A DNA stretch of 64,000 bases from VRUE01 sp036271315 (GCA_036271315.1 DATBAV010000032.1:62001-126000); one strand, 5' to 3'. Positions 42,405 to 51,914 are shown, counted from the first letter of the stretch. Numbers and translations: made by a program. Notes: a model not told the origin generated them from the sequence alone.

Positions 42405-43637
42405 CTAGGCGCCGATCGCGGAAAGATCGCTGTCGGAGTCGGCGATCTGGTCCTTGACGGCGGAGACGTCGATGCCGTCGGCGAGCAGGCGACGGGCCTC
42501 GGCGAGGTCTTCGGAGCGCTCGACGCTGAGGGTGCCGGCGACGCGGCCGTCCTTCAGGTACCAGACGGAGAACTCCCCCTTGTCGCGGTCGCCGCGCCAG
42601 ATCTCCTCGTCCCAGTCCACGGCCGGGCCGACGTACTCGAGGCTGGCCCAGTCGGCGAGATCGCTGAAGAAGTAAGGGACGACGTCGTAGTCGGCGTCGG
42701 CACCGAGCATGTTGCGGGCGGCGTGCATGCCCTGCTGCATCGCCACGTCCCAGTGCTCGACCCGGATGCGGCGGCCGTGGATGACGCTGTCGTAGGAGCA
42801 GCAGTCGCCGGCGGCGTAGATGCCCTCGGCGGAGGTCTGCAACTTCGAGTCGCAGACGATCCCGTCGTCGACCTCGAGGCCGGCGCGCTGGGCCAGCATC
42901 GCGTCGGGACGGACGCCGGCGCCGACGACGACCGCGTCGCACTCGATCGCCAGGCCGCTCTTGGTGACGACAGCCTTGACCCGGCCGTCGCCCTCGTAGG
43001 CCTCGAGCTCCTCGCCGCCGTGGATCGTCACGCCGTTGGACTCGAGCAGCTGGTGGAACCAGCTGCCGGCCTCCTCGCCGAAGGTGCGGGAAAGCGCGAT
43101 GTCCTCCATGGTCACGATCGTGCATTTGGTGCCCTTGGCGGTCAGCGAGGCGGCGACCTCGGCGCCGATGTAGCTGCCGCCGATCAGGACGACATGCGCG
43201 GCCGCCTTGGCGTCGCCCCGGATCGCGTCGGAGTTGCCGAAGGCGCGCAGGTAATGGATGCCCTCGTTCTCGGCGCCCTCAACGCGCAGAATGTTGACCA
43301 TCGCCCCGGTGGCGATCAAGGCCTTGTCGAAGCTGACCTCGTCGCCGCCCTGCAGCTTCGCCGTGCGCGCCGCCGGGTCGAGCGACATCACGTTGGTGCC
43401 GCTGAGCAGCTCGACGTCGTTCTCCTCGTACCACTCCGGCGGGTTGACGTAGGCGTCGGCGCGCTCGGCCTCGCCGCGCAGGTACTCCTTGGAGAGCGGC
43501 GGGCGTTCGTAGGGCGGCTCGGGCTCGCGGCCGGCGAGCAGGATCGAGCCCTCGGCGCCGCGCTTGCGCAGCTCGGAGGCGCAGTTGGCGGCAGCCAGGC
43601 CACCGCCGATGAGGAGGAAGTCGACCTCGCGGCTCAT
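42405..43637 (-). CDS. FAD-dependent ferredoxin/rubredoxin reductase-like oxidoreductase
   Basis: 410 residues of the BphA4/AIF-like pyridine nucleotide-disulfide family. FAD site FLLIGGGLAAANCASELRK, PPYERPPLSKEYLRGE, the NAD site VVLIGGSYIGAEVA and the second FAD contact IYAAGDCCSYDS are in the usual order; the C-terminal reductase dimerisation domain follows. It would move electrons from NAD(P)H to a small redox protein. No redox partner or oxygenase is adjacent. The next genes, 27 bases upstream, are the TrkA pair. Confidence 0.92.
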   Translation of the reverse strand: MSREVDFLLIGGGLAAANCASELRKRGAEGSILLAGREPEPPYERPPLSKEYLRGEAERADAYVNPPEWYEENDVELLSGTNVMSLDPAARTAKLQGGDEVSFDKALIATGAMVNILRVEGAENEGIHYLRAFGNSDAIRGDAKAAAHVVLIGGSYIGAEVAASLTAKGTKCTIVTMEDIALSRTFGEEAGSWFHQLLESNGVTIHGGEELEAYEGDGRVKAVVTKSGLAIECDAVVVGAGVRPDAMLAQRAGLEVDDGIVCDSKLQTSAEGIYAAGDCCSYDSVIHGRRIRVEHWDVAMQQGMHAARNMLGADADYDVVPYFFSDLADWASLEYVGPAVDWDEEIWRGDRDKGEFSVWYLKDGRVAGTLSVERSEDLAEARRLLADGIDVSAVKDQIADSDSDLSAIGA

Positions 43638-43664
43638 GCGAGCGACGGAGTCCGTAGGTGGTGC

Positions 43665-44354
43665 TCAGCCGTTGCCATTGCCCGAGCCGTTGCCGCCGGA
43701 AGGGCCGAACATGTTCTTCAGCTGCTCCTCGTGGCCCGGGTCGAGCACCGCCAGCACCTCGTCGCCGACCTCGAGCACCGTGTCGGCGACGGGCACGAAG
43801 CCCTTGCCGTTGCGCAGCACCGAGATCAAGAGGCTGCCTTCGGGCATTTCGAGGTCACCGACACGCCTCCCGGTTACCCCGGAGTCCTTGCCCAGCAACA
43901 TCTCGATGATCTCCAGCTGCTCCTCCTGTAGGTCGAGCAGGTGGACGAGGCCGTACTCGGGCACCTCGTGCTCGAGCAGGCGCAGGATCAGGTCGGTGGC
44001 CGAGACCGAGGGCTTGATCCCGAGCAGGTCGAAGTGGGGCTTGTTGCGCGGGTTGTTGACGCGGGCGATGACGCGCTCGACGCTGTACTTCTCGCGCGCT
44101 ACCTGGCAGATCAGCATGTTGTCCTCGTCGTCACCGGTGACCGCGATCAGCATGTCGGCGCGTTCGATTCCGGCCCGCTCCAGCACCCAGAGCTCGGAGG
44201 CGTCGCCGTAGGAGACGTTGTGCTCGAGCTCCTGCTCGACGGTCAGGTAGCGGCGGCGGTTGTTCTCGATCACCGTCACCTCGTGTTCCTTTTCGAGCAG
44301 CTCGCGGGCCAGGTTCCAGCCCACCTTGCCCGCGCCGACGACGATGATGTACAT
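43665..44354 (-). CDS. TrkA/RCK protein with N and C domains
   Basis: 229 residues from the ATG at 44354, which shares its A with the stop of the other TrkA gene (TGATG). RCK-N domain (about 1-130): MYIIVVGAGKVGWNLA, a Rossmann NAD/ATP site with VIENN as the acidic end. RCK-C domain (about 140-215) follows, with GVTGRRVGDLEMP. The tail is Gly/Asn-rich. These cytosolic subunits gate potassium transporters. The pair is like mycobacterial CeoB/CeoC. Confidence 0.9.
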   Translation of the reverse strand: MYIIVVGAGKVGWNLARELLEKEHEVTVIENNRRRYLTVEQELEHNVSYGDASELWVLERAGIERADMLIAVTGDDEDNMLICQVAREKYSVERVIARVNNPRNKPHFDLLGIKPSVSATDLILRLLEHEVPEYGLVHLLDLQEEQLEIIEMLLGKDSGVTGRRVGDLEMPEGSLLISVLRNGKGFVPVADTVLEVGDEVLAVLDPGHEEQLKNMFGPSGGNGSGNGNG

Positions 44355-44794
44355 CAGGAGGCCTCGCGCACGGCGCCGTCGCGCACGGCGCTCTCCAGCA
44401 TGTCGATCGCGACCCGGGTCGGGCAGACCGTGTGCATGCCCTGGCGCTCGTACCATTCGGCCCGCAGCGGGTCGAGGATGCGGGCGATCACGGTCGGCAC
44501 GTTGTAGCGGCGCTGGGCGATCTGGGCGATGACGATGTTGGTGTTGTCGCCGTCGGTTGAGGCGATGAAGGCATCCGCGTGCTCGATCCCGGCGGCAACC
44601 AGGGCGTCGGTCTCCAGTCCGGCGCCGACGGTGAACTGACCGCCGAGGTCCTCCCAGCCCTTGTCCAGCCCGACCTCGAGCCGCGCGTGCGACTCGGGGT
44701 CCTCGTCGAGGCAGGAGACTTCGTGCCCCTCGCGCAGCATCGAACGGGCGACGGAGGAGCCGACACGGCCACAGCCAACGATCAGGATGAACAC
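44354..44794 (-). CDS. TrkA N-domain protein
   Basis: 146 residues, only the RCK-N nucleotide-binding domain: MFILIVGCGRVGSSVA, CLDEDPE as the acidic strand end, TDGDNTNIVIAQIA. No RCK-C domain follows, so it probably forms a mixed ring with the second TrkA protein, with which it is translationally coupled. It resembles the first member of the CeoB/CeoC pair found near an APC permease in mycobacteria. Confidence 0.9.
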   Translation of the reverse strand: MFILIVGCGRVGSSVARSMLREGHEVSCLDEDPESHARLEVGLDKGWEDLGGQFTVGAGLETDALVAAGIEHADAFIASTDGDNTNIVIAQIAQRRYNVPTVIARILDPLRAEWYERQGMHTVCPTRVAIDMLESAVRDGAVREAS

Positions 44795-44910
44795 GGCCGT
44801 GAGTCTAGATCAACGATTGCGACCGGCCCGGCTGGCCTCCGCCCGCACCGAGCAACGGACGGAGAATCTGAAAGACGTCTTCGGCTTTAAACGATATTCT
44901 TGGATTAATT

Positions 44911-45414
44911 ATGGGGGTCCAGAGGAGCAGGAGGCTACTGGGCGCAATCTTCTGCGCGGCCATCTTTGGCTTGATCGTCGCGGGCTGCGGAGGCGGGGGG
45001 TCCAGCGACGAAACGAGCCCCTCCTCGAGCAAAGCCGCGTACGTCAAGAGCGCCGACGCGATTTGCACGAAGACGGGGAAAGAAGTCAAAGCTCAATATG
45101 CCGCCTACCTAAAGAAGAACGACATCGAAGAAGGGGCGTCCAAAGAATCTCCGGCCGAAATGAAAGCGCATGTAATCGGCGCAATGGAAACGGTGGCGAT
45201 CCCCGCCTTCAACAAGCAGATCGAAAAGCTGAAGGCCCTGGAAGCCCCGAGCGAGTTGAAAGCGAAGACGGAGGAATTCATCGCCGCCGTCGAAGCGGCG
45301 GTCGAAAAGGGCGAAGCCGAACCCTTGCTGATCTTCGCCAAAGAGCCCGAACTGTTCGTGAAATCGGACAAGGTCGCCAAGGAACTTGGCTTTCGGGTCT
45401 GCGGCAACCACTAG
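44911..45414 (+). CDS. Hypothetical lipoprotein
   Basis: 167 residues. Basic N-terminus, hydrophobic core and lipobox LIVAGC, then a Gly/Ser linker and an alpha-helical, Lys/Glu-rich domain opening YVKSADAICTKTG and closing GFRVCGNH, so two cysteines bracket it. Similar architecture to the lipoprotein at 41502. It is less G+C-rich than the neighbours. It is convergent with the APC permease gene, with a four-base overlap of the 3' ends. Confidence 0.7.
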   Translation: MGVQRSRRLLGAIFCAAIFGLIVAGCGGGGSSDETSPSSSKAAYVKSADAICTKTGKEVKAQYAAYLKKNDIEEGASKESPAEMKAHVIGAMETVAIPAFNKQIEKLKALEAPSELKAKTEEFIAAVEAAVEKGEAEPLLIFAKEPELFVKSDKVAKELGFRVCGNH

Positions 45415-47435
45415 CCGCTCGGCAAAGGGCTCCTGGGATCCGCGGTTGCCTCGGGCGGCGCGGTTAGCAGCACCCGGCAAGGTGCTTTCTTCAGCACGTA
45501 CTCGGTAGCGGCGCCGATCTCGGCCGGCTTGGCGGCGCCGATGCCACCCAGCTTGGCGCCGCCCTTGATCCTGGTCGGGGGCTCGCCGCCGATCACGATC
45601 GCCTCGGAGTTGTAGCGGCGGGCCGATTCGACGATGCCGGCGCCGACTCCGCGGGCGCGCACGACCTCGGCGGTGACCTTGACGTCCTCGTACTCCTCGC
45701 CGACGTCGCTGGCTCGCTTCAGGGCGCGCCGGGCGTCCTCCTCGATCTCGGCCGGCAACTCAGCGTCGAGCGGCAGCGTCAACGGCACCTCGATCACGTA
45801 GACGAGGTCGAGCCGGGTCTCCTCTTCCCCGCTCTCGGCCTCCTCCTGCTCGGCCGCGGCGAGGCGGCCGGCGGTGGCGACGATGTCGTCGTCGAGCTTG
45901 GTGCCGAAGACCGGTACGAGGATGTTGCGGAAGGCGACTTCGGCGACCTGCTTGGTCAGCGCCCTCTCGCTGACGGTGACGCGCTTGGTCAGCGTCGTCC
46001 CCTCGAAGCCCTTGCGGTAGATGACGTAGAAGAGCAGGCCAAAGGTCATCCAGCCGAGGCCGACCCAGCGAGCGGTGTCGTGGTAAATCAGCACGCTGAC
46101 GAAGGCGAGGGCGCTGATGACGGCGCCGAAGAGTGCCGGCAGCGGCAGCTGGGCACCGCGCCAGCCGACGTCAAGGGGGACGCGGAAGGGACGCGGGCGG
46201 TCGGGCTGGGTGAAGCGCAAGCGCAGGATCGAGAGCTGAGCGATCGTGATCGCCAGCATCGCGCCGAAGGCGTAGAGGCCGGCGAGCAACTTGACGTTGG
46301 TCGGCAGCACCAGGCCGATAGCAATCACGCCGGAGATCGCGATCGCCACCTGCGGCGTCGCGTGGCGGCTGTTCAGCTTGCCCAGCCAGCTGGGGATCTG
46401 GCGGTTGATCGCCAGCGTGTAGATGTGGCGGGAGACTCCGAGCAGCGCCGTGGTAACGGCCCAGAAGAGGACCGGGGTGGCGACCAAGACGACCAGCCAG
46501 CGCATCGTGTCGGAAACCCAGACCGGGTGGTAGGCGGAGACGACCCCGAGCACGGGCGCCTCGACGTAGCGGTGGCCGAGGGCAGTTTCGGGGCCGTGCG
46601 GCCCGGCGACGACCGGAACCGCCATCAGCGCGATCGCCGCCATGCCGGCGTAGACCAGCGGCACCGCCAGGGCACCGACCGAGACGATGCGCTTGAGGTC
46701 GCGCGGGTCGACGTTGATGTCGGGAGCGAGGTCCGAGGCCGCCTCGATGCCGGCGTAGGCCAGCATCGCCACCACGGAGGCGTAAACGATGTCGTGGAAG
46801 TCGGGGCTGGTGAAGAGGTCGATCTGATCGGTGAGGCGGTCGGGATGGAAGACGGCGAGCACGCCGACGACGACCACGGCCAGCTGCAGGGCGATATCGG
46901 CAAGGGCGAGGATTGCCAGTGGCCGTTCGCGGCTGCGGCCGGTGATGTTGAGCATGTTGAGCACGCAGGCGGCGACGATCACGGCGCCGGCGATGCCGAT
47001 CTCCCAGCCCGCCTCGGAGAGGTCGTGCGAGATCGGCTCCAGGTAGTGCGGAACCGAGATCGCGGCCAGAGCGGCGACGATCAGGTAGTCGATCAGGATC
47101 GCCCAGCCGGCGATGAAGGCGATCAGCTCGTTGAAGGCGTGGCGGGCGAAGCTCGAGGAACCGCCGCGCTCGCGGATCATCGCGCCGCCCTCGACGTAGC
47201 TGAGCGTGGTGATGACGAAGAGCAGGCCGGCGGCAAGGAAGATCAGCGGCGTCAGCCCAAGGCCGCGATCGGCGACGACGCCGAGCGAGAAGTAGATCGA
47301 GAAGCCGACCGCCGAGTAGACGGCGACGAAGAGGCCGGGCACCCCGGTGGCGCGCTGCAGGAGCGGCTCCAGCCGCGGTTTCGAGGGCTGCTCGGGCTGC
47401 TGCTGTGACTTCTCGTCCTGCGCGGAGGTACTCAC
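45411..47435 (-). CDS. APC-superfamily permease with C-terminal Usp-like domain
   Basis: 674 residues. Residues about 25-470 form about twelve membrane helices of the APC fold (GFSIYFSLGVVADRGLGLTP, GGSSSFARHAFNELIAFIAG, DLAPDINVDPRDLKR). Residues about 500-670 form a cytosolic universal-stress-like domain (NILVPVFG near its start, IVESARRYNSEAIVIGGEPP late). This arrangement occurs in amino-acid permeases and in KimA-type potassium importers; the nearby TrkA pair favours ion transport but does not prove it. The start overlaps the small membrane protein upstream. Confidence 0.85.
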   Translation of the reverse strand: MSTSAQDEKSQQQPEQPSKPRLEPLLQRATGVPGLFVAVYSAVGFSIYFSLGVVADRGLGLTPLIFLAAGLLFVITTLSYVEGGAMIRERGGSSSFARHAFNELIAFIAGWAILIDYLIVAALAAISVPHYLEPISHDLSEAGWEIGIAGAVIVAACVLNMLNITGRSRERPLAILALADIALQLAVVVVGVLAVFHPDRLTDQIDLFTSPDFHDIVYASVVAMLAYAGIEAASDLAPDINVDPRDLKRIVSVGALAVPLVYAGMAAIALMAVPVVAGPHGPETALGHRYVEAPVLGVVSAYHPVWVSDTMRWLVVLVATPVLFWAVTTALLGVSRHIYTLAINRQIPSWLGKLNSRHATPQVAIAISGVIAIGLVLPTNVKLLAGLYAFGAMLAITIAQLSILRLRFTQPDRPRPFRVPLDVGWRGAQLPLPALFGAVISALAFVSVLIYHDTARWVGLGWMTFGLLFYVIYRKGFEGTTLTKRVTVSERALTKQVAEVAFRNILVPVFGTKLDDDIVATAGRLAAAEQEEAESGEEETRLDLVYVIEVPLTLPLDAELPAEIEEDARRALKRASDVGEEYEDVKVTAEVVRARGVGAGIVESARRYNSEAIVIGGEPPTRIKGGAKLGGIGAAKPAEIGAATEYVLKKAPCRVLLTAPPEATADPRSPLPSG

Positions 47436-47620
47436 GTACGAGACGCTATCCAGAGCCGGCCCGCGCCGACGGCGAGAAAGGCGATGCCAAGCAGCGTGCC
47501 GACCGAGAGTGGCCCTCCGCCGTTAGCGAGCGTAGCGACGAGGATCAGCAGGCCGAGGGCGATGAAGACGACGGAGAAGGCCCGTACGGAGCCCTGGTAG
47601 ATCCGCTCGGGAGAGGGCAC
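47432..47620 (-). CDS. Small two-helix membrane protein
   Basis: 62 residues, MPSPERIYQGSVRAF then two hydrophobic helices (VVFIALGLLILVATLANGG and GTLLGIAFLAVGAGRLW). The stop overlaps the permease start, so the two are co-expressed; it may be an accessory subunit. No family is recognised. Confidence 0.65.
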   Translation of the reverse strand: MPSPERIYQGSVRAFSVVFIALGLLILVATLANGGGPLSVGTLLGIAFLAVGAGRLWIASRT

Positions 47621-47644
47621 GAAGCCAATCTTAGGCCGAGCGCT

Positions 47645-47857
47645 TCAGTGACGCTGCGTGCGATGCAAAGCGCCATGAGGCCGCGGAAGGCTTGGAAGGC
47701 GATCCGAGAAGTAGCCGATCACAGCGCCGCTCGTGCCGGCTGTCAGGCCCAGAACGGCCACAGACACGCCCACCCCAGCGCCAAGTGCGTTCAGAAGAAG
47801 AATCAAACCTACGACCGTTGCGGTCAGCGGAGCGAAGATAAGCGTCAAAAGTCTCAT
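47645..47857 (-). CDS. Small membrane protein
   Basis: About 70 residues from the ATG at 47857 (MRLLTLIFAPLTATVVGLIL), with two hydrophobic helices and a Pro/His/Arg-rich tail. The frame opens further upstream to 47905, but that would overlap the preceding gene. It follows the 72-residue membrane protein after 14 bases. The function is unknown. Confidence 0.45.
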   Translation of the reverse strand: MRLLTLIFAPLTATVVGLILLLNALGAGVGVSVAVLGLTAGTSGAVIGYFSDRLPSLPRPHGALHRTQRH

Positions 47858-47871
47858 GCGCAGACAATAGA

Positions 47872-48090
47872 TTACAGCACGGATTCGATGAGAAGGGCAA
47901 TACATCCGACGACGAGTCCACCGAAAAAGCCGATCGCGGTGGCACGCTCAATCTCAGATTCATTTCGATTCACGAGAACTGCGCCATATCGGCCAGCACC
48001 GCCCATTAGGCCGGTAAACCCGATCAGCGCCGCGACGGCTCCCGAGGGGTCGTCGGTGAAAAACCCACTGAGGGCGAAGTGAGACGCCAT
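47872..48090 (-). CDS. Small membrane protein
   Basis: 72 residues beginning MASHFALSGFFTDDPSG, with hydrophobic segments AVAALIGFTGLMGG and AIGFFGGLVVGCIALLIE separated by a charged loop (NRNESEIERA). It lies between the two APC permease genes and is co-directional with them. It is less G+C-rich than the permeases. The function is unknown. Confidence 0.5.
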   Translation of the reverse strand: MASHFALSGFFTDDPSGAVAALIGFTGLMGGAGRYGAVLVNRNESEIERATAIGFFGGLVVGCIALLIESVL

Positions 48091-48152
48091 GCCCCAGACG
48101 CTCCCAGGAGCGGACGCACGCGTGGTGCGCAGAACGTCAGAAATGTCATCAA

Positions 48153-50051
48153 CTAGGCGAGCGCGGGTGTTACTTCGCCGCCCCGCTGCGCCCCCTGCTC
48201 GGAGACCACGATGACGCGGCAGGGGCGCTCGCCGAGGACGGTCTGCAGGGTCTTGTCGTAGAGGGGGCGGCCGTTGCGGTAACGCAGGCCGACGACTACG
48301 GCGGCGGCGTTGATCAGCTTTGCCTCGTCAGCGATGTCATAGCCGGCCTGGCCGGGCCGGACCCGCTCGACGTGTCCGGTTACCCGCTGGCCGCCGATCA
48401 GCTTTGCCTGCTCGATCTTGCTCTGCGCCTCGCCTTCCTGGTCGGGGAGCTCGGCGTTTAGCGGCAGGTGGGTGGGCACGGTCAGCATCGAGTGCACGTG
48501 AATGCCGCGGCGGCGCTTGGAGGCGAGCTTGATCGCGGTGGCGACCACCTCCTCGGAAAAGGCTTGGTCGTCCTCGAAGGCGACCAGGACGCTGCGGTAC
48601 TCGATCTCCTCGACCCCCAGCGGCTCAGGGGTCAGCACCTTGACCGTCTCGGTCAAGGGCAGGCCCTGGTTGCGGCGGTAAAGGACGTAGACGAGGATGC
48701 CGAGCGCCATCCAGCCGGTACCGACAATGAGCGTGCGCGGGTTGAGCGCCATTACGACGATCCAGGCAGCAAAGGTCCCGAGACCGCCGAGGACCGCCGT
48801 CAGCGGCACCTCGGTGCCAAAGGCGCGGAAGTTGAGGGGCGGCTTCCAAGGCCGGTCGACCCCCGACTGACGACGTCGCAGCTGGATAACCGCGACGTGG
48901 GCGATGGTGAAGGAAAGCATCGCGCCGAACGAGTACATCGTCGCCAGGAAGTCGGTCTTGCCCGGGATCAAGGTGACGATCGCGATCGCGGCGAAGATCA
49001 GGATCGCGATGTAGGGGGTGCGGTACTTGGGATGGACCTGGCGCAGGCCCTCGGGCAGCTGGCGATGCTGGCCCATCGAGTAGGTGAGGCGGGAGACGCC
49101 GATCAGGCCGGCATTGGTGGCGATCAGCAGAATCACGGCGGCCAGCACGCCGACGTAGTAGCGCAGGATTTCCGTGGGGCCCGAAGAGAGGCCGAGGTTC
49201 TCGACGATGCCGAGGATCGGGTCGTCGGCGAACTTCGAGCCGAGCGCGGTTGTGTAGTGGCCGGCGGCATCCTTGACGACGGGCATCGCGGAGAGGGCGA
49301 CGACCGGGATCAGCAGGTAGAGGCCAAGTACTGCAACCACGACCAGGCCGACGCTTTTGGGGATCGTCTTAGCCGCATCCTTGGCCTCCTCGGCCATGTT
49401 GGAGATCGTCTCGATGCCCGTGTAGGCGATCATGCCGACGGCGATGCCGAGCGCGAAGTCGCTCCAAGTCGGGGCGACGCCGAGGTGGACGTTGTCGACC
49501 AGGACCTGCGGGCTGAAGACGAGCACGAGGCCGATCCCGACCAGCACGACCTGCGTTGCGAGATCGGCAACCGCGAGGATCAGGTTGAGCTTCGCCGACT
49601 CCTCGGTTCCGCGGATATTGATCAGAGCTAGCGCAAGAATGAGGACCGCACCGCCAATGACGTCGCCCGGACTATTGCCCAGCCAGGGCCAGAACACGGC
49701 GAGGTAATGCGGCACGAAGAAGGCCGAGATCGCGACCGTGATCGTGTAATTGAGCATCTGCCCCCAGGCGGCGATGAAGCTGACCATCTCGTTGAAGGCA
49801 TGGCGGGCAAAGCTCGAGGAGCCGCCGGCCTCGGGGAACATCACCGTCGCCTCGGCGTATGTGGCAGCCGTGGCGGCGAAGATCAGGCCCGAGATGACGA
49901 AGGCGACCGGCGTCAGACCAAGCGCGAAGGCCGCGGTGACGCCCAGCGCGTAATAGATCGAGGAACCGACGTTGCCGTAAGCGGCGGCAAACAGCGCCCC
50001 GACACCGTGAACACGGCTCAGCGATTCATCGCGGGGGATTCGCTGAGCCAT
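48153..50051 (-). CDS. Second APC-superfamily permease with Usp-like domain
   Basis: 632 residues, paralogous to the permease at 45411: GVGALFAAAYGNVGSSIYYA opens the APC domain, with PEAGGSSSFARHAFNEMVSF and GIETISNMAEEAKDAAKTIP later; about twelve helices. The last 150 residues are Usp-like (VLVAFEDDQAFSEEVVATAI, AKLINAAAVVVGLRYRNG). Having two such permeases beside a TrkA pair suggests related substrates with different affinity or regulation. The substrate cannot be settled from sequence. Confidence 0.85.
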   Translation of the reverse strand: MAQRIPRDESLSRVHGVGALFAAAYGNVGSSIYYALGVTAAFALGLTPVAFVISGLIFAATAATYAEATVMFPEAGGSSSFARHAFNEMVSFIAAWGQMLNYTITVAISAFFVPHYLAVFWPWLGNSPGDVIGGAVLILALALINIRGTEESAKLNLILAVADLATQVVLVGIGLVLVFSPQVLVDNVHLGVAPTWSDFALGIAVGMIAYTGIETISNMAEEAKDAAKTIPKSVGLVVVAVLGLYLLIPVVALSAMPVVKDAAGHYTTALGSKFADDPILGIVENLGLSSGPTEILRYYVGVLAAVILLIATNAGLIGVSRLTYSMGQHRQLPEGLRQVHPKYRTPYIAILIFAAIAIVTLIPGKTDFLATMYSFGAMLSFTIAHVAVIQLRRRQSGVDRPWKPPLNFRAFGTEVPLTAVLGGLGTFAAWIVVMALNPRTLIVGTGWMALGILVYVLYRRNQGLPLTETVKVLTPEPLGVEEIEYRSVLVAFEDDQAFSEEVVATAIKLASKRRRGIHVHSMLTVPTHLPLNAELPDQEGEAQSKIEQAKLIGGQRVTGHVERVRPGQAGYDIADEAKLINAAAVVVGLRYRNGRPLYDKTLQTVLGERPCRVIVVSEQGAQRGGEVTPALA

Positions 50052-50193
50052 CTATCTTGCGTCTCCCTCGAAGGGCATCGAGCGAATATACGGGCGCTGC
50101 CGTGCCCCCGGCTCCTCGCTCGGCTGGGCCGTGGCGAATCGGACTGCGAGCTGCTGTTCGCCCGACCGGTCGAACCTGGCGCCCGAGCGCAAC

Positions 50194-51816
50194 TTAGTCA
50201 GTCGCAGACACAGACACGGCCTGAAAATGCTCAGTTTTGCCACCTGTAATTTGAAGCATGCGCAGCGAGAGGGGACTAGCTTGAAAGACTACATACCCTG
50301 CGCCGGCCGGTCCCCAGTGAATTTTTTCGTCCGGAATTGGCCACTCCCTCTCCATCTGAAACACCCCCAGCGCGGTACCACCCATGATTTTGCCGGTGAA
50401 TCGACGGTGTGTCCTCTTGCCGCCCGCCTGCCAGGCAAGCTGCAGCTCATCGTCCGATATCGTGACGGTCAGGTCTTTTCCATCAGTCAGCTTCCAGGAC
50501 CCCGGGAGCTTGTCATGTGCAAATGACCGCAGCCGCGCCGATCCATAGGTAGAGAGGAACGAGGCGGCCTTGCCACCTCGCGCCGATATTTTCGTTAGTT
50601 CCTTGCCTTGTGCCTCTCGCTGCTCTCGGATTTCCGCAGCTACCCGAGTGACCTTGTTGTCTGGTGTCTCAGACGCGAGGGCGTCGTCGATAACTTCTTG
50701 AGCGTCCGTGGTGAAGCCCGCGTTCAGATAGCGTTCTGCCATGTTGGCGGCCGCAAGCGTGTTGCCCTTTTCAACGGCAGAATGGTAAAAGTCAACAGCG
50801 CGAATGGGCAGGTTCAATCGTGCTGCCTCGACGCCGATATTATTGAGCGCCGTATCGCGATCCGGGTCAAAGCCAATCGCGGTCTGATAACAGTAAACCG
50901 CCAAAGGCCTAGATCCTTCTAGTTCGGCGCTCGCCCATGCGTAGGCAGCACTAAACCACCTAGTAGCACTATTGCCTGCCTCCTCGGCGACCTTCTGCAG
51001 GGCTATTGCGCGTTGAACTGGTTGCTCCGTATTTTCGTAGACGTCGGCGAGCGCAGTCCAGAGGCTGATGCTTGCCTCGTGGTCGTCAACTTCAGCAATC
51101 AGGACCTCGAGCTCTGTTTCCGCTAGTGCCCCTTGGTTGAGTTCAACGAGCGCTTTTGCCCGAAGGGCAACGGCGATAGCTCGTTCGCCGGTGGTATGCG
51201 CAGCTTCGGCGGACCTCTCGAAGGCTGCTGCGGCCTCCTCCAACCGTCCCGAATCCGACAGGCACACGCCGATCATTCGCTCGGCGAATGCACCAATTTC
51301 GGGATCTGCAACCAGCTCTTTCAATGAGGTGATAGCTGAGTCGTCAAGTCCCGCCGAAAAGAGGGACATTAGGCGACGAGCCTGGTCGCGCTTTAGTTCT
51401 GCCGCGTCAGTAACCACGGCCTTGAGCTGCTCATATCGACGCTCGCCCTCTTGACGGTCACGCGCTAGGAATGCTCCGTACATCGCCGAGCGGATTGCCG
51501 CTTCAGAGTCCACCTCGGCATCCCCCTCTGGCTTAGCGGATGCGTTCTCGTTGTCTCTGTCGTCCCCAAGGTCCTGTTCGGGAGACTCGTCGCCAGCGGC
51601 TGCTGCATGCTCAGTGGACGGGCTGTCTTGTGGAGGCTCAGCCCGTACGCGAGCATCCTTCCATTGGAAGTCGGTTAGGCGTCCCAGGAGAGCCTTTAGC
51701 TCCTTTCCGAAAACGATGGCAAGCACAAACGCCATAGTTCCTAGAATCAAAAACGTCAGGCTCGAAAGGTCGCTTACCCAACTGGCAAAGATCATGGCAT
51801 GCAACCCTAGCTGCAC
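50194..51816 (-). CDS. TPR-containing membrane-anchored protein
   Basis: 540 residues. One N-terminal membrane segment (SSLTFLILGTMAFVLAIVFG), an acidic linker rich in Asp/Glu/Ser (about 60-110), then helical TPR-type repeats (for example LSDSGRLEEAAAAFERSAEA and NNIGVEAARLNLPIRAVDFY, about residues 170-400), and a C-terminal beta-rich domain (LPGSWKLTDGKDLTVTISDD). I do not recognise the last domain. Codon use is less G+C-rich than in the housekeeping region. Starts at ATG 51816 or 51795. A promoter with an inverted repeat lies upstream. Confidence 0.72.
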   Translation of the reverse strand: MQLGLHAMIFASWVSDLSSLTFLILGTMAFVLAIVFGKELKALLGRLTDFQWKDARVRAEPPQDSPSTEHAAAAGDESPEQDLGDDRDNENASAKPEGDAEVDSEAAIRSAMYGAFLARDRQEGERRYEQLKAVVTDAAELKRDQARRLMSLFSAGLDDSAITSLKELVADPEIGAFAERMIGVCLSDSGRLEEAAAAFERSAEAAHTTGERAIAVALRAKALVELNQGALAETELEVLIAEVDDHEASISLWTALADVYENTEQPVQRAIALQKVAEEAGNSATRWFSAAYAWASAELEGSRPLAVYCYQTAIGFDPDRDTALNNIGVEAARLNLPIRAVDFYHSAVEKGNTLAAANMAERYLNAGFTTDAQEVIDDALASETPDNKVTRVAAEIREQREAQGKELTKISARGGKAASFLSTYGSARLRSFAHDKLPGSWKLTDGKDLTVTISDDELQLAWQAGGKRTHRRFTGKIMGGTALGVFQMEREWPIPDEKIHWGPAGAGYVVFQASPLSLRMLQITGGKTEHFQAVSVSATD

Positions 51817-51914
51817 GGTCGGCCTTTATCCGAACGGTGAGTTGGCATCGGGCAGGTCCGAAGCGCCCGAATGCCCAGGGACTGGTACTGACGGTCGGCC
51901 GGTGGCATGCTGTA

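Noticed and set aside
44354..44456. Extended N-terminus of the second TrkA protein
   Set aside because: It overlaps the other TrkA gene and is low-complexity; the TGATG junction gives a natural start at 44354.
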